Assembly (NCBI GenBank): GCA_001180065.1
Contig: CVSM01000113.1
Coordinates: 1 to 37,831 of the forward strand
Length of the DNA stretch: 37,831 bases
From: Candidatus Pelagibacter communis
GTDB lineage: Bacteria > Pseudomonadota > Alphaproteobacteria > Pelagibacterales > Pelagibacteraceae
Direction: 5' to 3'
Below are positions 16,331 through 24,506 of the stretch, piece by piece (positions within the stretch are counted from its first letter, which is position 1; the number at the start of each line of letters is the position of its first letter). Under the pieces are notes generated by a model. That model was not told the DNA's origin, did no database searches, and saw only the letters and a program-made list of their open reading frames with translations. Made by a program: the position numbers and the translations under genes.

Positions 16331-17584
16331 ATGCAAAAACTTGAAGTTTTTGGAGCAAATAAGCTCAGAGGACAAATAAAGATTTCAGGTTCAAAAAATG
16401 CTTCACTACCGATACTTGCAGCTACTTTGTTATCAAAAAAAAAGGTTTATTTAAAAAATTTACCGAAAGTAAAAGATATAGAAACAATGATTAATTTACT
16501 ACAATCATTAGGATCAAAAATAAAGTTTGAAAAAAAAAACTTAGTTATAGATAATCATAAACAAAATAAAAAATTTGCATCTTATAGTCTGGTTAAAACT
16601 ATGCGTGCAGGAATTTTAGTATTAGGCCCTTTATTGGCAAAATTTGGAAATGCTAAAGTTTCATTACCAGGTGGTTGTGCAATTGGTTCACGTCCTGTAA
16701 ATATTCATTTAGATGCCTTATCAAGACTTGGAGTTAGGTATAAAATTGTCCAAGGCTATATTTATGCAACTGCACCAAAAGGATTAGTTGGCACAAATAT
16801 AAATTTTTCAAAAATATCAGTTGGAGCTACAGAAAATTTGATAATAGCAGCTTGTTTAGCGAAAGGAACAACAACTTTAAATAATTGTGCAATAGAGCCA
16901 GAAATAAAAGATTTAGTAAACTTTTTAATAAAACTTGGCTGTAAAATAAAATGGACTGCAAAACGTTCTCTAAAAATCTTGGGAGTTGAACAATTAAATC
17001 AAATAACTTACTCAGTTATGTTTGACAGAATTGAGGCAGGTACCTATTTAATTGCTGCAGTAGTAACTGAGGGAGATTTAAAAATTAAGAATATAATTCC
17101 ACAAATAATTCAAACAGAAATAAATCTATTAAAAAAAATTGGAGCAAAAATAATTATGAAAAAAAATGAGATAAGAATTATAGGCAGTAAAAAGATAAGA
17201 AACTTGAATATAAGAACTGCTCCATATCCTGGATTTCCTACTGACTTACAAGCTCAGATTATGGTGCTCCTATGCAAAGCAAACAAAAATTCTTTAATAA
17301 AAGAAGATATTTTTGAAAACAGATTTATGCACGTTGCTGAACTGAATAGAATGGGTGCACGAGTTTCAATTAGTGGAAACAAAGCTTTTGTAAAAGGTAA
17401 GACAACTTTTGCGCCAGCTGAATTAATGGCTACAGATTTAAGAGCATCTGTATCACTTATATTAGCAGCGCTTTCGGCGAAAGGTAAGTCCGTTATAAAT
17501 AGAATTTATCATCTTGATCGAGGATATGAACATATTGAAAAAAAATTACGTAAAGTAGGTGCTAAAATAAGACGGATCAACTAA
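16331..17584 (+). CDS. murA: UDP-N-acetylglucosamine 1-carboxyvinyltransferase
   Basis: First committed step of peptidoglycan synthesis: transfers enolpyruvyl from PEP to UDP-GlcNAc. 417 residues. It has the substrate-site K22-N23 (GSKNASLPILAA), the catalytic/fosfomycin-binding Cys C116 in LPGGCAIGSRPVNIH, the inside-out barrel with ATENLIIAACLAKG, and PGFPTDLQAQ near the C-terminal half. It overlaps the DUF2948 gene by 1 nt. murA-DUF2948-hisD is a standard alphaproteobacterial order. Confidence 0.98.
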   Translation: MQKLEVFGANKLRGQIKISGSKNASLPILAATLLSKKKVYLKNLPKVKDIETMINLLQSLGSKIKFEKKNLVIDNHKQNKKFASYSLVKTMRAGILVLGPLLAKFGNAKVSLPGGCAIGSRPVNIHLDALSRLGVRYKIVQGYIYATAPKGLVGTNINFSKISVGATENLIIAACLAKGTTTLNNCAIEPEIKDLVNFLIKLGCKIKWTAKRSLKILGVEQLNQITYSVMFDRIEAGTYLIAAVVTEGDLKIKNIIPQIIQTEINLLKKIGAKIIMKKNEIRIIGSKKIRNLNIRTAPYPGFPTDLQAQIMVLLCKANKNSLIKEDIFENRFMHVAELNRMGARVSISGNKAFVKGKTTFAPAELMATDLRASVSLILAALSAKGKSVINRIYHLDRGYEHIEKKLRKVGAKIRRIN

Positions 17585-17985
17585 TGGAAAAAAAATATCA
17601 ATCACAAATTATTGCTACAGATAATGAAGGTTTACAAATGATTTCAGCTTGTAGTGCAGGTGCTAAAGTGAAAGTAAAGGATATAAAGTATCTTGCTTCA
17701 AATAAAGTTTTTTTATTGTTAATAATGCGTAAAAAAATTGAAAAAAATCAATTAAACAAAAAAATTAATAGTATCTGCAGATTTGATTTTGTCGATAAGG
17801 TAAAATCAAAAAATATTGACCAAAAAAATAATGAGTTAGTTTTAGAATTAATTGGTATAGATTATATGAAAAATAGAGATGATTATGAAATAAATTTAAT
17901 TTTTAATAATAACGCACACATTGTTTTGACTACTGAAACAATTGAAGTAAGACTGGAGGATCAAAACGAAATAGAGGATAAATGA
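17584..17985 (+). CDS. DUF2948 family protein
   Basis: 133 residues matching the DUF2948 pattern in layout: N-terminal ATDNEGLQMISACSAGAKVK (family: ALDAEDLxVISAHLQDAxV), a central basic segment with RFDFVDKVKSKNI, and the diagnostic end NAHIVLTTETIEVRLEDQNE (family: ...IRLDVECIEARLEDLG). Role unknown. It is conserved between murA and hisD in alphaproteobacteria. It overlaps murA by 1 nt and hisD by 4 nt, so expression is coupled to both. Confidence 0.82.
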   Translation: MEKKYQSQIIATDNEGLQMISACSAGAKVKVKDIKYLASNKVFLLLIMRKKIEKNQLNKKINSICRFDFVDKVKSKNIDQKNNELVLELIGIDYMKNRDDYEINLIFNNNAHIVLTTETIEVRLEDQNEIEDK

Positions 17986-19265
17986 GAGAACTAGATAGCA
18001 GTAAGAAAAATTTTTATAAAACTTTAGATATTATATTGAATAAAAGAAAAAATAAGATTAATTCTAATATAGGATCAGTAATCAATATAATTAAAGATGT
18101 AAAAAAAAATGGGGATAAAGCTTTACTTAAGTATGAAAAAAAGTTTAATAAAAATAACGTTTTAATTCCATCTAATAAAAGAATTTCTAAATCAATAAAT
18201 TTGCTTGATAAGAAAGTAAAAAAAGCAATAGATTTAGCATTTAATAGAATTTTTAAGTTTCATTCTTTTCAAAAGTTCAAAAATATAAAATATACTGATA
18301 AATTTAAAAATAAACTTGAATACAGATATTCTCCGATCGACTCGGTAGCTATTTATGTTCCGGGTTCCTCAGCATCTTATCCCTCAAGTGTTTTAATGAA
18401 TGCAATACCTGCAATGGTAGCTGGAGTTAGAAGAATTGTTATGATAAATCCAAATTACCAAGGAAAACTCAACCCAGCAGTTTTGTATGCAGCCCGTAAA
18501 TGTAAGATTAAAGAAATATATTCTATAGGTGGCCCCTCTGCAATTGCAGCTTTAGCTTATGGCACAAAAAAAATAAACAAAGTAAATAAAATTGTAGGAC
18601 CAGGAAATGCTTATGTGGCTGCAGCTAAAAAAGAAGTTTTCGGTGATGTAGGAATAGAAGGTATGACAGCAGGACCATCTGAGGTTACAATAGTAAGTGA
18701 CAAATTTTCAAATCCAGAATGGATTGCAAGTGATTTAATTGCTCAAGCTGAACATGATATTAATACGCAGTGTATATTATTAGCTAAAGATAAAAATTTT
18801 ATAAAAAAAGTTAAGATAGAAATTTTTAATCAGCTTCAAAAAATTTCAAGATTATCTACTGCTAAAAAAAGCTTAATTAATAATGGAATTATAATATATG
18901 TAAGATCAAATAAAATGATAATTGATGTAATAAATAAAATTGCACCAGAGCATTTAGAACTTAATGTAAAGAATTACAAATCTTTTTTGCCAAAAATCAA
19001 AAATTCAGGATCAATTTGTGTTGGAAAATATGCGGTCATGGCTATGACTGACTATAATATAGGGTCAAATCATATATTGCCAACAAATGGTTCAGCAAAA
19101 TACTCTAGTGGTATGAGCGTGAATGAATTCTGTAAAAGAATTTCATATATAAATTTATCAAAAAAGGGTATTGAAAGTCTTGGACCATCAGTTATAACTC
19201 TTGCAAATTATGAAGGGTTAGCTGGACACGCTCAATCTGTAATTAAAAGAATTAGGAGAAAATAG
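17982..19265 (+). CDS. hisD: Histidinol dehydrogenase
   Basis: Zinc- and NAD-dependent four-electron oxidation of L-histidinol to L-histidine, the last steps of the pathway. 427 residues. Motifs: [48 protein letters not shown] (zinc ligands Gln/His), and APEHLEL with the catalytic Glu-His. It overlaps the previous gene by ATGA and runs 2 nt ahead of infA. With hisS-hisZ-hisG 1-3 kb downstream it makes a loose histidine region. Confidence 0.97.
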   Translation: MRELDSSKKNFYKTLDIILNKRKNKINSNIGSVINIIKDVKKNGDKALLKYEKKFNKNNVLIPSNKRISKSINLLDKKVKKAIDLAFNRIFKFHSFQKFKNIKYTDKFKNKLEYRYSPIDSVAIYVPGSSASYPSSVLMNAIPAMVAGVRRIVMINPNYQGKLNPAVLYAARKCKIKEIYSIGGPSAIAALAYGTKKINKVNKIVGPGNAYVAAAKKEVFGDVGIEGMTAGPSEVTIVSDKFSNPEWIASDLIAQAEHDINTQCILLAKDKNFIKKVKIEIFNQLQKISRLSTAKKSLINNGIIIYVRSNKMIIDVINKIAPEHLELNVKNYKSFLPKIKNSGSICVGKYAVMAMTDYNIGSNHILPTNGSAKYSSGMSVNEFCKRISYINLSKKGIESLGPSVITLANYEGLAGHAQSVIKRIRRK

Positions 19266-19267
19266 AT

Positions 19268-19483
19268 TTGTCAAAACAAGACTTACTTGAATTTAAAGGT
19301 AAAGTTACTGATTTATTACCAAATGCAATGTTTAGAGTTCAACTAGAAAATGGACATGTGGTTACAGCTCATACGGCTGGTAAGTTGAGAAAAAATAGAA
19401 TTAGAGTGTTACAAGGTGATAATGTTACTGTAGAAATGACACCTTATGATCTTACTAAAGGCAGGATAATCTTTAGAGGTTAA
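19268..19483 (+). CDS. infA: Translation initiation factor IF-1 (TTG start)
   Basis: 71-residue single OB-fold protein: [62 protein letters not shown]. It is almost colinear with enterobacterial IF-1. The family start aligns with TTG at 19268-19270, and no ATG exists nearby. The start lies 2 nt after hisD with GGAGAA in the hisD tail as a likely ribosome site. tRNA-Phe begins 5 nt after the stop and is probably co-transcribed. Confidence 0.96.
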   Translation: MSKQDLLEFKGKVTDLLPNAMFRVQLENGHVVTAHTAGKLRKNRIRVLQGDNVTVEMTPYDLTKGRIIFRG

Positions 19484-19488
19484 ATTTT

Positions 19489-19563
19489 GCCTCGGTAGCT
19501 CAGGAGTAGAGCAGAGCCCTGAAAAGGCTTGTGTCGGAGGTGCGAATCCTTCCCGAGGCACCA
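19489..19563 (+). tRNA. tRNA-Phe (anticodon GAA)
   Basis: Acceptor GCCTCGG/CCGAGGC perfect, discriminator A, encoded CCA. D-arm GCTC/GAGC with a short loop AGGAGTA. Anticodon arm GAGCC/GGCTT with loop CTGAAAA, anticodon GAA. Variable region GTGTC. T-arm GGAGG/CCTTC with loop TGCGAAT, i.e. G where U55 (pseudouridine) is otherwise near-universal. It starts 5 nt after infA. Confidence 0.94.
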
Positions 19564-19573
19564 TCAAAACAAC

Positions 19574-19602
19574 TTGAAATTAATTTTAAAAAAATTTAAC
19601 TT
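19574..19602 (+). promoter_or_regulatory. Candidate promoter for cold-shock gene
   Basis: TTGAAA (19574-19579), 17-nt AT spacer, then TAACTT (19597-19602), placed 37 nt before the csp ATG. AAAGGA lies about 12 nt upstream of the ATG as a ribosome site. The -10 is weak and evidence is motif only. Confidence 0.28.
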
Positions 19603-19639
19603 AAATGATTAATAAATAACAAAAGGACTAAGAAATAAG

Positions 19640-19852
19640 ATGAGTACATTAAAAGGAACTGTAAAATGGTTCAATGGTAAGAAGGGGTTCGGATTTATCG
19701 AAAGAGAAGATAAGGAAAAAGATGCTTTCGTTCACGCTAGTGCAGTAAAAGCTGCAGGAATGAGATATCTTAATGAGGGAGATAAACTTGAATTTACATT
19801 AGAAGATGGTCCAAAAGGCCCTTCAGCAGTTAATTTGAAAAAATTGGATTAA
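19640..19852 (+). CDS. Cold-shock-domain RNA chaperone (CspA family)
   Basis: 70-residue cold-shock domain: GTVKWFNGKKGFGFI contains RNP1 (KGFGFI, 15-20), DAFVHASAV contains RNP2 (28-35), and the end matches the family (GPSAVNLKKL). It binds single-stranded RNA/DNA through surface aromatics and melts RNA structure. It stands as its own unit: a leader of 76 nt after tRNA-Phe and a strong intrinsic terminator 18 nt after the stop. Which csp paralogue it is cannot be decided. Confidence 0.95.
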   Translation: MSTLKGTVKWFNGKKGFGFIEREDKEKDAFVHASAVKAAGMRYLNEGDKLEFTLEDGPKGPSAVNLKKLD

Positions 19853-19869
19853 TATTCGTTATATAATTA

Positions 19870-19909
19870 GGGCGTTTTCTTTAAAATTGAGAAAACGTCC
19901 TTTTCTTTT
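19870..19909 (+). terminator. Rho-independent terminator after cold-shock gene
   Basis: GGGCGTTTTCT (19870-19880), a 9-nt loop, then AGAAAACGTCC (19890-19900) pair over 11 bp with one G-T, followed by TTTTCTTTT. It is the clearest intrinsic terminator in the window. Confidence 0.88.
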
Positions 19910-19949
19910 AAGGGTTGAATAATTTTAATTTTTGTCTAAAAGACCGCTC

Positions 19950-20051
19950 ATGAATAAAAAAGTATTTTATTACAAACAAAATTCAAGTACTCAAAGATTT
20001 TCTCTTAGAGGAACTAATAGAGGTGTGCACTCTCATTTCCATGCTGGCTAA
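19950..20051 (+). other. Possible 33-codon ORF and hairpin between csp terminator and tRNA-His
   Basis: The 211-nt gap between terminator and tRNA-His contains one short frame, ATG 19950 to TAA 20051: MNKKVFYYKQ, NSSTQRFSLRG, TNRGVHSHFHAG. Codon choice (A/T third positions, AGA for Arg) looks like the genome's genes and the peptide is Arg/His-rich. There is no convincing ribosome site. The 3' end overlaps a hairpin GCTGGCT/AGCTAGC (20043-20058) without a T-run. It may be a tiny gene, a structured small RNA, or neither. I do not recognise it. Confidence 0.25.
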
Positions 20052-20074
20052 AGCTAGCAAATAATCATTTATAT

Positions 20075-20080
20075 TATAAT
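20075..20080 (+). promoter_or_regulatory. Candidate -10 box (TATAAT) upstream of tRNA-His/hisS
   Basis: Perfect TATAAT inside an AT-rich stretch about 40 nt before tRNA-His. No good -35 lies 16-18 nt upstream. It would give a joint tRNA-His-hisS transcript starting near 20087. Confidence 0.3.
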
Positions 20081-20120
20081 TTTAAATAACAATAAAATAA
20101 GATAAAACTAAAAAGGATAT

Positions 20121-20194
20121 GCCTTGATGGTGAAATAGCATCACGTCGGTTTGTGGATCCGAAGTCGTAGGAGCGTAACCTACTCAAGGTACCA
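20121..20194 (+). tRNA. tRNA-His (anticodon GTG), no G-1, atypical loops
   Basis: Acceptor GCCTTGA pairs with TCAAGGT (first pair G1-T72), discriminator A73, encoded CCA (20192-20194). The base before G1 is T, so the G-1 that normally marks tRNA-His is not encoded. D-arm is GTGA/TCAC with loop AATAGCA, lacking the G18-G19 pair. Anticodon arm is TCGGT/TCCGA (T-T at 31-39) with loop TTGTGGA, anticodon GTG. Variable region AGTC is 4 nt. T-arm is GTAGG/CCTAC with loop AGCGTAA. U72 and A73 without G-1 are the known identity pattern of the special alphaproteobacterial tRNA-His. The hisS ATG follows 4 nt after CCA. Confidence 0.9.
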
Positions 20195-20198
20195 AAAA

Positions 20199-21596
20199 AT
20201 GAATAAAGAAAATAAATTAATTCCTGGATTACCCTCAGGTTTTGAAGATAGATGGAATAAAAAATTACTTCTCAAAAAAAGACTATTAAGGGTTATTGAG
20301 AAAAATTTTATAAAATATGGATTTGATCCATTAGAAACTCCATCATTTGAAATTAGTGAAAATATAGGCTCCTTTCTTGCAGAGGATGAGAATAATCCTA
20401 TGTCTGATGTGTTTACATTCGATGATGGTGAAAAGAATATTACTTTAAGATATGACTTATCAAGTCCACTTGCTAGATTTGTTGCACAAAATAATCAAGA
20501 GCTTCCTTCAATATATAAAAGATATGCAATTCAAAATGTATTTAGAAATGAAAAATCTGGAAATGCTAGGTACAGAGAATTTACTCAAGCAGATTGTGAT
20601 ATAGTTGGAAATGTTAATCCCGCACAAGCCAATGCTGAGTTGTGTAATTTGATCTCAAATACTTTAATAGATTGTGGTTTAAAAAAAGATCAGTTTATTA
20701 TTAATGTGAGTAATAGAAAAATCGTTCAAGGTTTAATCGAGGATTTGAAGATTGAAAAAGATAAACAAATTAAAGTAATGAGAGCTATAGATAAACTCGA
20801 TAAACCAGGTTTTGGTTTAAATGGTGTCGAAGAATTATTAAAAAAAGAGAGAAAAGATAAAAGTGGAGCTGTAACAAAAGGAGCAAACCTAAGCGATGAT
20901 CAAGCTTCAAAAATCTTAAATTTTTTAAGGATTAAAGATTTAAAGGAACTTAAAGAAAATTTTAAAAATCCTGTTACCCAAGATGGCATTAAAGAATTGG
21001 AAGAATTATTTGAAGTTTTAAACTTTGGAAATTACTCCGATCAAGTAAAAACTAATTTTGCGATAGTTAGAGGTTTAGATTATTATGATGGGTTTTGTGT
21101 TGAAACCAATTTAAATTTTAAAGCAAAAAATATTAAAGGTAAGGAAGTTGATATTGGAAGTATTTGCTCAGGCGGACAGTATAATAAATTAATTTCAAGA
21201 TTTAAGGGTGTAGATATTCCAGGGACAGGTATGAGTATTGGTGTTGATAGATTGCTATTTGCAATGATACAATTAAATCAAGTAGAAATTGATCTACAAA
21301 ATCCAGTTATCGTTTGTGTAATGGATGAAAAATATTTAAAAAATTATTACGAAATTTTAGATAATCTAAGAAAAAATAATATCAATTCTGAAATATTTTT
21401 GGATAGCAAAAAAAATCTAGGTAAGCAACTTACTTATGCTAACAAAAGAGAATGTCCAGTTGCAGTTATTTGCGGTGAAAATGAATTTAAAGATAATAAA
21501 ATAACATTAAAAAATTTACTTGGGGCTAAAGGGGATAATAACCAAATTACATTTCCAAAAGAAAATTTAATAAATGAAATCAAAAAATTTATCTAA
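20199..21596 (+). CDS. hisS: Histidyl-tRNA synthetase, eukaryote-like type
   Basis: 465 residues from ATG 20199 (MNKENKLIPGLPSGFEDR). The longer frame from 20151 would translate the tRNA-His gene and is rejected. Class II motifs: LRYDLSSPLARF (83-94), motif 2 FRNEKSG-ARYREFTQADCDIVG (115-137), HisA RGLDYYDG (291-298), CSGGQYN (323-329), motif 3 GMSIGVDRLLF (344-354). LRYDL and RYREF-QxDxDI(A/V)G are the eukaryote/archaeal style; ordinary bacterial HisRS has LRPEGT here. In alphaproteobacteria this horizontally acquired HisRS type goes with tRNA-His lacking G-1, which is exactly the neighbour. The stop overlaps hisZ by 23 nt. With only AAAA between the tRNA CCA and ATG, there is no room for a Shine-Dalgarno. 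Confidence 0.96.
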   Translation: MNKENKLIPGLPSGFEDRWNKKLLLKKRLLRVIEKNFIKYGFDPLETPSFEISENIGSFLAEDENNPMSDVFTFDDGEKNITLRYDLSSPLARFVAQNNQELPSIYKRYAIQNVFRNEKSGNARYREFTQADCDIVGNVNPAQANAELCNLISNTLIDCGLKKDQFIINVSNRKIVQGLIEDLKIEKDKQIKVMRAIDKLDKPGFGLNGVEELLKKERKDKSGAVTKGANLSDDQASKILNFLRIKDLKELKENFKNPVTQDGIKELEELFEVLNFGNYSDQVKTNFAIVRGLDYYDGFCVETNLNFKAKNIKGKEVDIGSICSGGQYNKLISRFKGVDIPGTGMSIGVDRLLFAMIQLNQVEIDLQNPVIVCVMDEKYLKNYYEILDNLRKNNINSEIFLDSKKNLGKQLTYANKRECPVAVICGENEFKDNKITLKNLLGAKGDNNQITFPKENLINEIKKFI

Positions 21597-22632
21597 CAAA
21601 ATCCTTAAATCAGTTCAGTCTAAAGGATTTAAATATATTGAATTACCATCAGTTATTGAGACAAATCATATAGTTCAAAGATCTGGTGAAAGTTTTAGAA
21701 AATTTATTTTTTCATTTACAGATCAGACAGGTAATGAATTATGTTTAAGACCAGACCTTACCATTGCTTCTTGTCTTAGATATTTAGAAAACAATTTAAA
21801 GGGCAAAGAAAAAATATTTTATAGCGGACAGGCTTATAGAAAATCTCAGAATAAAAAGGACTCTATAATCCGAAATCAAGTTGGTTTTGAGATTATAGGA
21901 TCAAAAGATGAAAAAAATGATGACAAAGAAATAATAAATACATCACTTAAATCACTAAAAAATTTGAAATACTCAACTGGCACTCTCACTATTGGTAATG
22001 TAGAGATTTTTAATCTTCTAATATCTAAATTAGATATACCAAAAAGATGGAAATTGAGACTTACAAGACATTTTTGGCGAGAAGACTATTTCAGTGATTT
22101 ATTAAAAAGATTAGAAACAAATTCTGATGTAGATCCAACTATTGTTGAGGTTGATAAAAGACGATATTTAAAAATGTTAAAGGATGATCAATCATCTATT
22201 GTTGCAGGTAGAACATTAAAAGAAATTTTAGAAAGGTTTGATAAAAAGATTAAGGATCCAAGAAGAGCGAGTAAAGGAAGTAATACATCCAAAATTATTA
22301 AACAGTTTCTAAAAATTAAATGTCCAATAAATAAAGCTGCAAAGGAATTAAATAAATTCTTTAAAAAACATAAAATAAACCTTTTTGTTGATCCGAAATA
22401 TTTTCCTGTCTCGAAAAATAAAATATCTAAATTGAATGTGGTTTTCTCAACCGCCTTTGGTAGACAATTGGAGTATTACACTGGCATAGTTTTTAAAATA
22501 GACATCAAATCAAAGTCAAAAATTATTAATTGTTGTAATGGCGGTCGTTATGACAACTTAATTTCTGATCTTGGTTCAAAAAAACATGTGCCAGCAGTTG
22601 GAGCAGCTCTTAACATAAATTATCAATCATGA
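21574..22632 (+). CDS. hisZ: ATP phosphoribosyltransferase regulatory subunit
   Basis: HisZ is a catalytically dead HisRS paralogue that joins short HisG to form the first enzyme of histidine synthesis and its feedback control. The 352-residue protein keeps class II core motifs in weakened form: LRPDLTIASCLRYL, YSGQAYRKSQ, GFEIIG, FGRQLEYYTGIVF, and NGGRYDNLI near the end. Its LRPDLT resembles other HisZ and not the neighbouring HisRS, so it is not a recent duplicate of hisS. It overlaps hisS by 23 nt and hisG by 4 nt. Confidence 0.92.
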   Translation: MKSKNLSNKILKSVQSKGFKYIELPSVIETNHIVQRSGESFRKFIFSFTDQTGNELCLRPDLTIASCLRYLENNLKGKEKIFYSGQAYRKSQNKKDSIIRNQVGFEIIGSKDEKNDDKEIINTSLKSLKNLKYSTGTLTIGNVEIFNLLISKLDIPKRWKLRLTRHFWREDYFSDLLKRLETNSDVDPTIVEVDKRRYLKMLKDDQSSIVAGRTLKEILERFDKKIKDPRRASKGSNTSKIIKQFLKIKCPINKAAKELNKFFKKHKINLFVDPKYFPVSKNKISKLNVVFSTAFGRQLEYYTGIVFKIDIKSKSKIINCCNGGRYDNLISDLGSKKHVPAVGAALNINYQS

Positions 22633-23315
22633 AAAATTTAATAAATATAGGAATACCAAGTAAGGGACGACTAAGAAAAGATGTTTTAAAAATTTTTACC
22701 AAAAAAAAATTAAAACTTAGCTCTGAACGAGGAGAAAGAGATTTAATAGGTTCAATAAAAAATAAATCAAATGTAAAAATTTTATATTTGCACGCTAGAG
22801 AAATTATTGAAAGATTAGGAGATGGCTCTTTAGATATCGGTTTTTCTGGTTTTGATTTATTAAAAGAAAGCGAGATTAATACTCAAAACAAAATAAATGT
22901 AATTAAAAAACTTAATTTTGGAAAAGCCAATTTAGTTGTGGCTATACCTGATCCTTGGATTGATGTTCAAACAATAGCTGACTTAGAAGAAATTGCATTT
23001 GAATTTAGAGACAAAAAGAAAAAAAGATTAAGGGTTGCTACCAAGTATGCTAATTTAACCAGAAATTTTTTATTTTCAAAAGGTGTTACCCAATTTAAAT
23101 TGATTGATAGTTTGGGAGCGACCGAGGCATACCCTTTTACTGGTTCAGCAGAATTGATCACAGACATAAGTTCAAGTGGTGAGACTTTAAGAGCAAACAA
23201 TCTTAGAGTTTTAAAAGACGGAGAAATTTTAAAATCTCAAGCTTGTATTTTCACTTCAAAGAAAAACAGTAAAAAGAAGGGATTAAAAAACTTGATTAGA
23301 CTACTTTCCAAGTAA
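22629..23315 (+). CDS. hisG: ATP phosphoribosyltransferase, short form
   Basis: Condenses ATP with PRPP, committing to histidine synthesis. 228 residues, so it lacks the C-terminal regulatory domain of long HisG and needs HisZ, its upstream neighbour (4-nt overlap). Motifs: GIPSKGRLRKDVL, DIGFSGFDLL, RVATKYANLTRNF, the phosphate loop GATEAYPFTGSAELITDI, and SSGETLRANNLRVL. Confidence 0.95.
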   Translation: MKNLINIGIPSKGRLRKDVLKIFTKKKLKLSSERGERDLIGSIKNKSNVKILYLHAREIIERLGDGSLDIGFSGFDLLKESEINTQNKINVIKKLNFGKANLVVAIPDPWIDVQTIADLEEIAFEFRDKKKKRLRVATKYANLTRNFLFSKGVTQFKLIDSLGATEAYPFTGSAELITDISSSGETLRANNLRVLKDGEILKSQACIFTSKKNSKKKGLKNLIRLLSK

Positions 23316-23371
23316 TTTATCTTTAAAATAAATTAGTAGATTTAGGGTAAAACACGTATATCTTAGTAAAT

Positions 23372-24469
23372 ATGGACACGATTCTACTAATAATTTTGAT
23401 CATATTGCTTGGTGCAACATTAGGTATTTTATACTTAAATTTAAAATCAAAACCTAAAGACGAAAATGAGAATAAAGAAGCTGAGGAATTAGCTAATTTA
23501 AATGCTGAAATAGTGAGGTTAAAAGATAGCCTAAATTCTACAATCAATACATCCTTAAGCTCGATGTCTACTTCATTTAACTCTTTATCAACTGGGGTTA
23601 CAAAAGATATGACTGAGGCCTTAACTAAAGTTGATGAGAAAGTTGGGAATTTTAACGAGCAAGTAAAATTGCTAAATCAAAGCCAAGAGGGGATTACTAA
23701 AATTTTAGCAGGGGTTAAAAAATATGGAACTTTAGCTGAATATTCTTTGGATGCTTTAATCAAGGATTTGTTACCTGCGTCTCAATATATGACTAATGTC
23801 AAAATGAAAGAAGATACCAGTGAAAATGTAGAATTTGCAATCAAGCTTCAAGGAGATGTTTTGGTTCCGGTAGACTCTCATTTTCCAGTAGAAAAATTTA
23901 AGGCAATTACAGATGCGCACGAGGCAGATGATAAGAAGGCAGTTGCTGATGCTAGAGCAAAATTAGCAAGTGCATTTAAGGCAAAAGCAAAAAGTGTTAT
24001 GGAAAAGTATATTGTTCCACCTAAAACCTCAAATTTTGCAATAGTATACGCGCCTACAGAAAGTCTTTATAAAGAATTAACTGAGTATCAAGACCCAAGT
24101 ACTAAGGAGTTATTAACGCAAGAATTAATGAAAAAATATAAAATAGTAATTTGTGGCCCAAATACTCTTTCAGCTTATTTACAATCCTTACACATGGGCT
24201 TTCAGTCTCTTAAAATTTCAAAACACGCAACTGAGATTTATGATCATTTAAAAACTATAAGTACGAGATTTTCTAGTCATTTTGATAATATTTATAAATT
24301 AAGAAAAAAACTTGAAGAAGCGATGACGGTTGTTGATAGTTTTGGAAAAGATGCCAGATCAATTACTAGGACTCTAGAAAATATAAAAGATCCCGAGCAA
24401 GTTGAAAAAGCTGTTCTAACAGAAAACGTTGAGAGTTTTGTTGAAAGAAATAAACAAGTTAAAAAATAA
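23372..24469 (+). CDS. rmuC: RmuC-family DNA recombination protein
   Basis: 365 residues. An N-terminal membrane helix (about 4-22, ILLIILIILLGATLGILYL) is followed by a coiled-coil region (about 33-115) and the RmuC nuclease-like domain (about 120-330). Family signatures: DALIKDLLPASQY, VLVPVDSHFPVEKFKAI, YIVPPKTSNFAIVYAPTESLY, VICGPNTLSAYLQSLHMGFQ. RmuC limits recombination at short inverted repeats in E. coli; its exact biochemistry is unsettled. It begins a run of three DNA-processing genes. Confidence 0.92.
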   Translation: MDTILLIILIILLGATLGILYLNLKSKPKDENENKEAEELANLNAEIVRLKDSLNSTINTSLSSMSTSFNSLSTGVTKDMTEALTKVDEKVGNFNEQVKLLNQSQEGITKILAGVKKYGTLAEYSLDALIKDLLPASQYMTNVKMKEDTSENVEFAIKLQGDVLVPVDSHFPVEKFKAITDAHEADDKKAVADARAKLASAFKAKAKSVMEKYIVPPKTSNFAIVYAPTESLYKELTEYQDPSTKELLTQELMKKYKIVICGPNTLSAYLQSLHMGFQSLKISKHATEIYDHLKTISTRFSSHFDNIYKLRKKLEEAMTVVDSFGKDARSITRTLENIKDPEQVEKAVLTENVESFVERNKQVKK

Positions 24470-24506
24470 TTTCTTTTTTCAGATAATACCGACTATAAGA
24501 AATCAC

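Noticed and set aside
19920-20060. Possible piece of a split tmRNA (Ala/Lys-coding end GCT AAA GCT AGC AAA TAA)
   Set aside because: No tRNA-like acceptor half or typical tag sequence is seen; the match is too weak.
20151-20198. Upstream extension of hisS (16 extra residues)
   Set aside because: It would translate the 3' half of tRNA-His; the family N-terminus fits ATG 20199.
24429-24506. Longer start of the MGME1-like nuclease inside rmuC
   Set aside because: The added residues are antiphase rmuC coding sequence; ATG 24507 gives a normal N-terminus.
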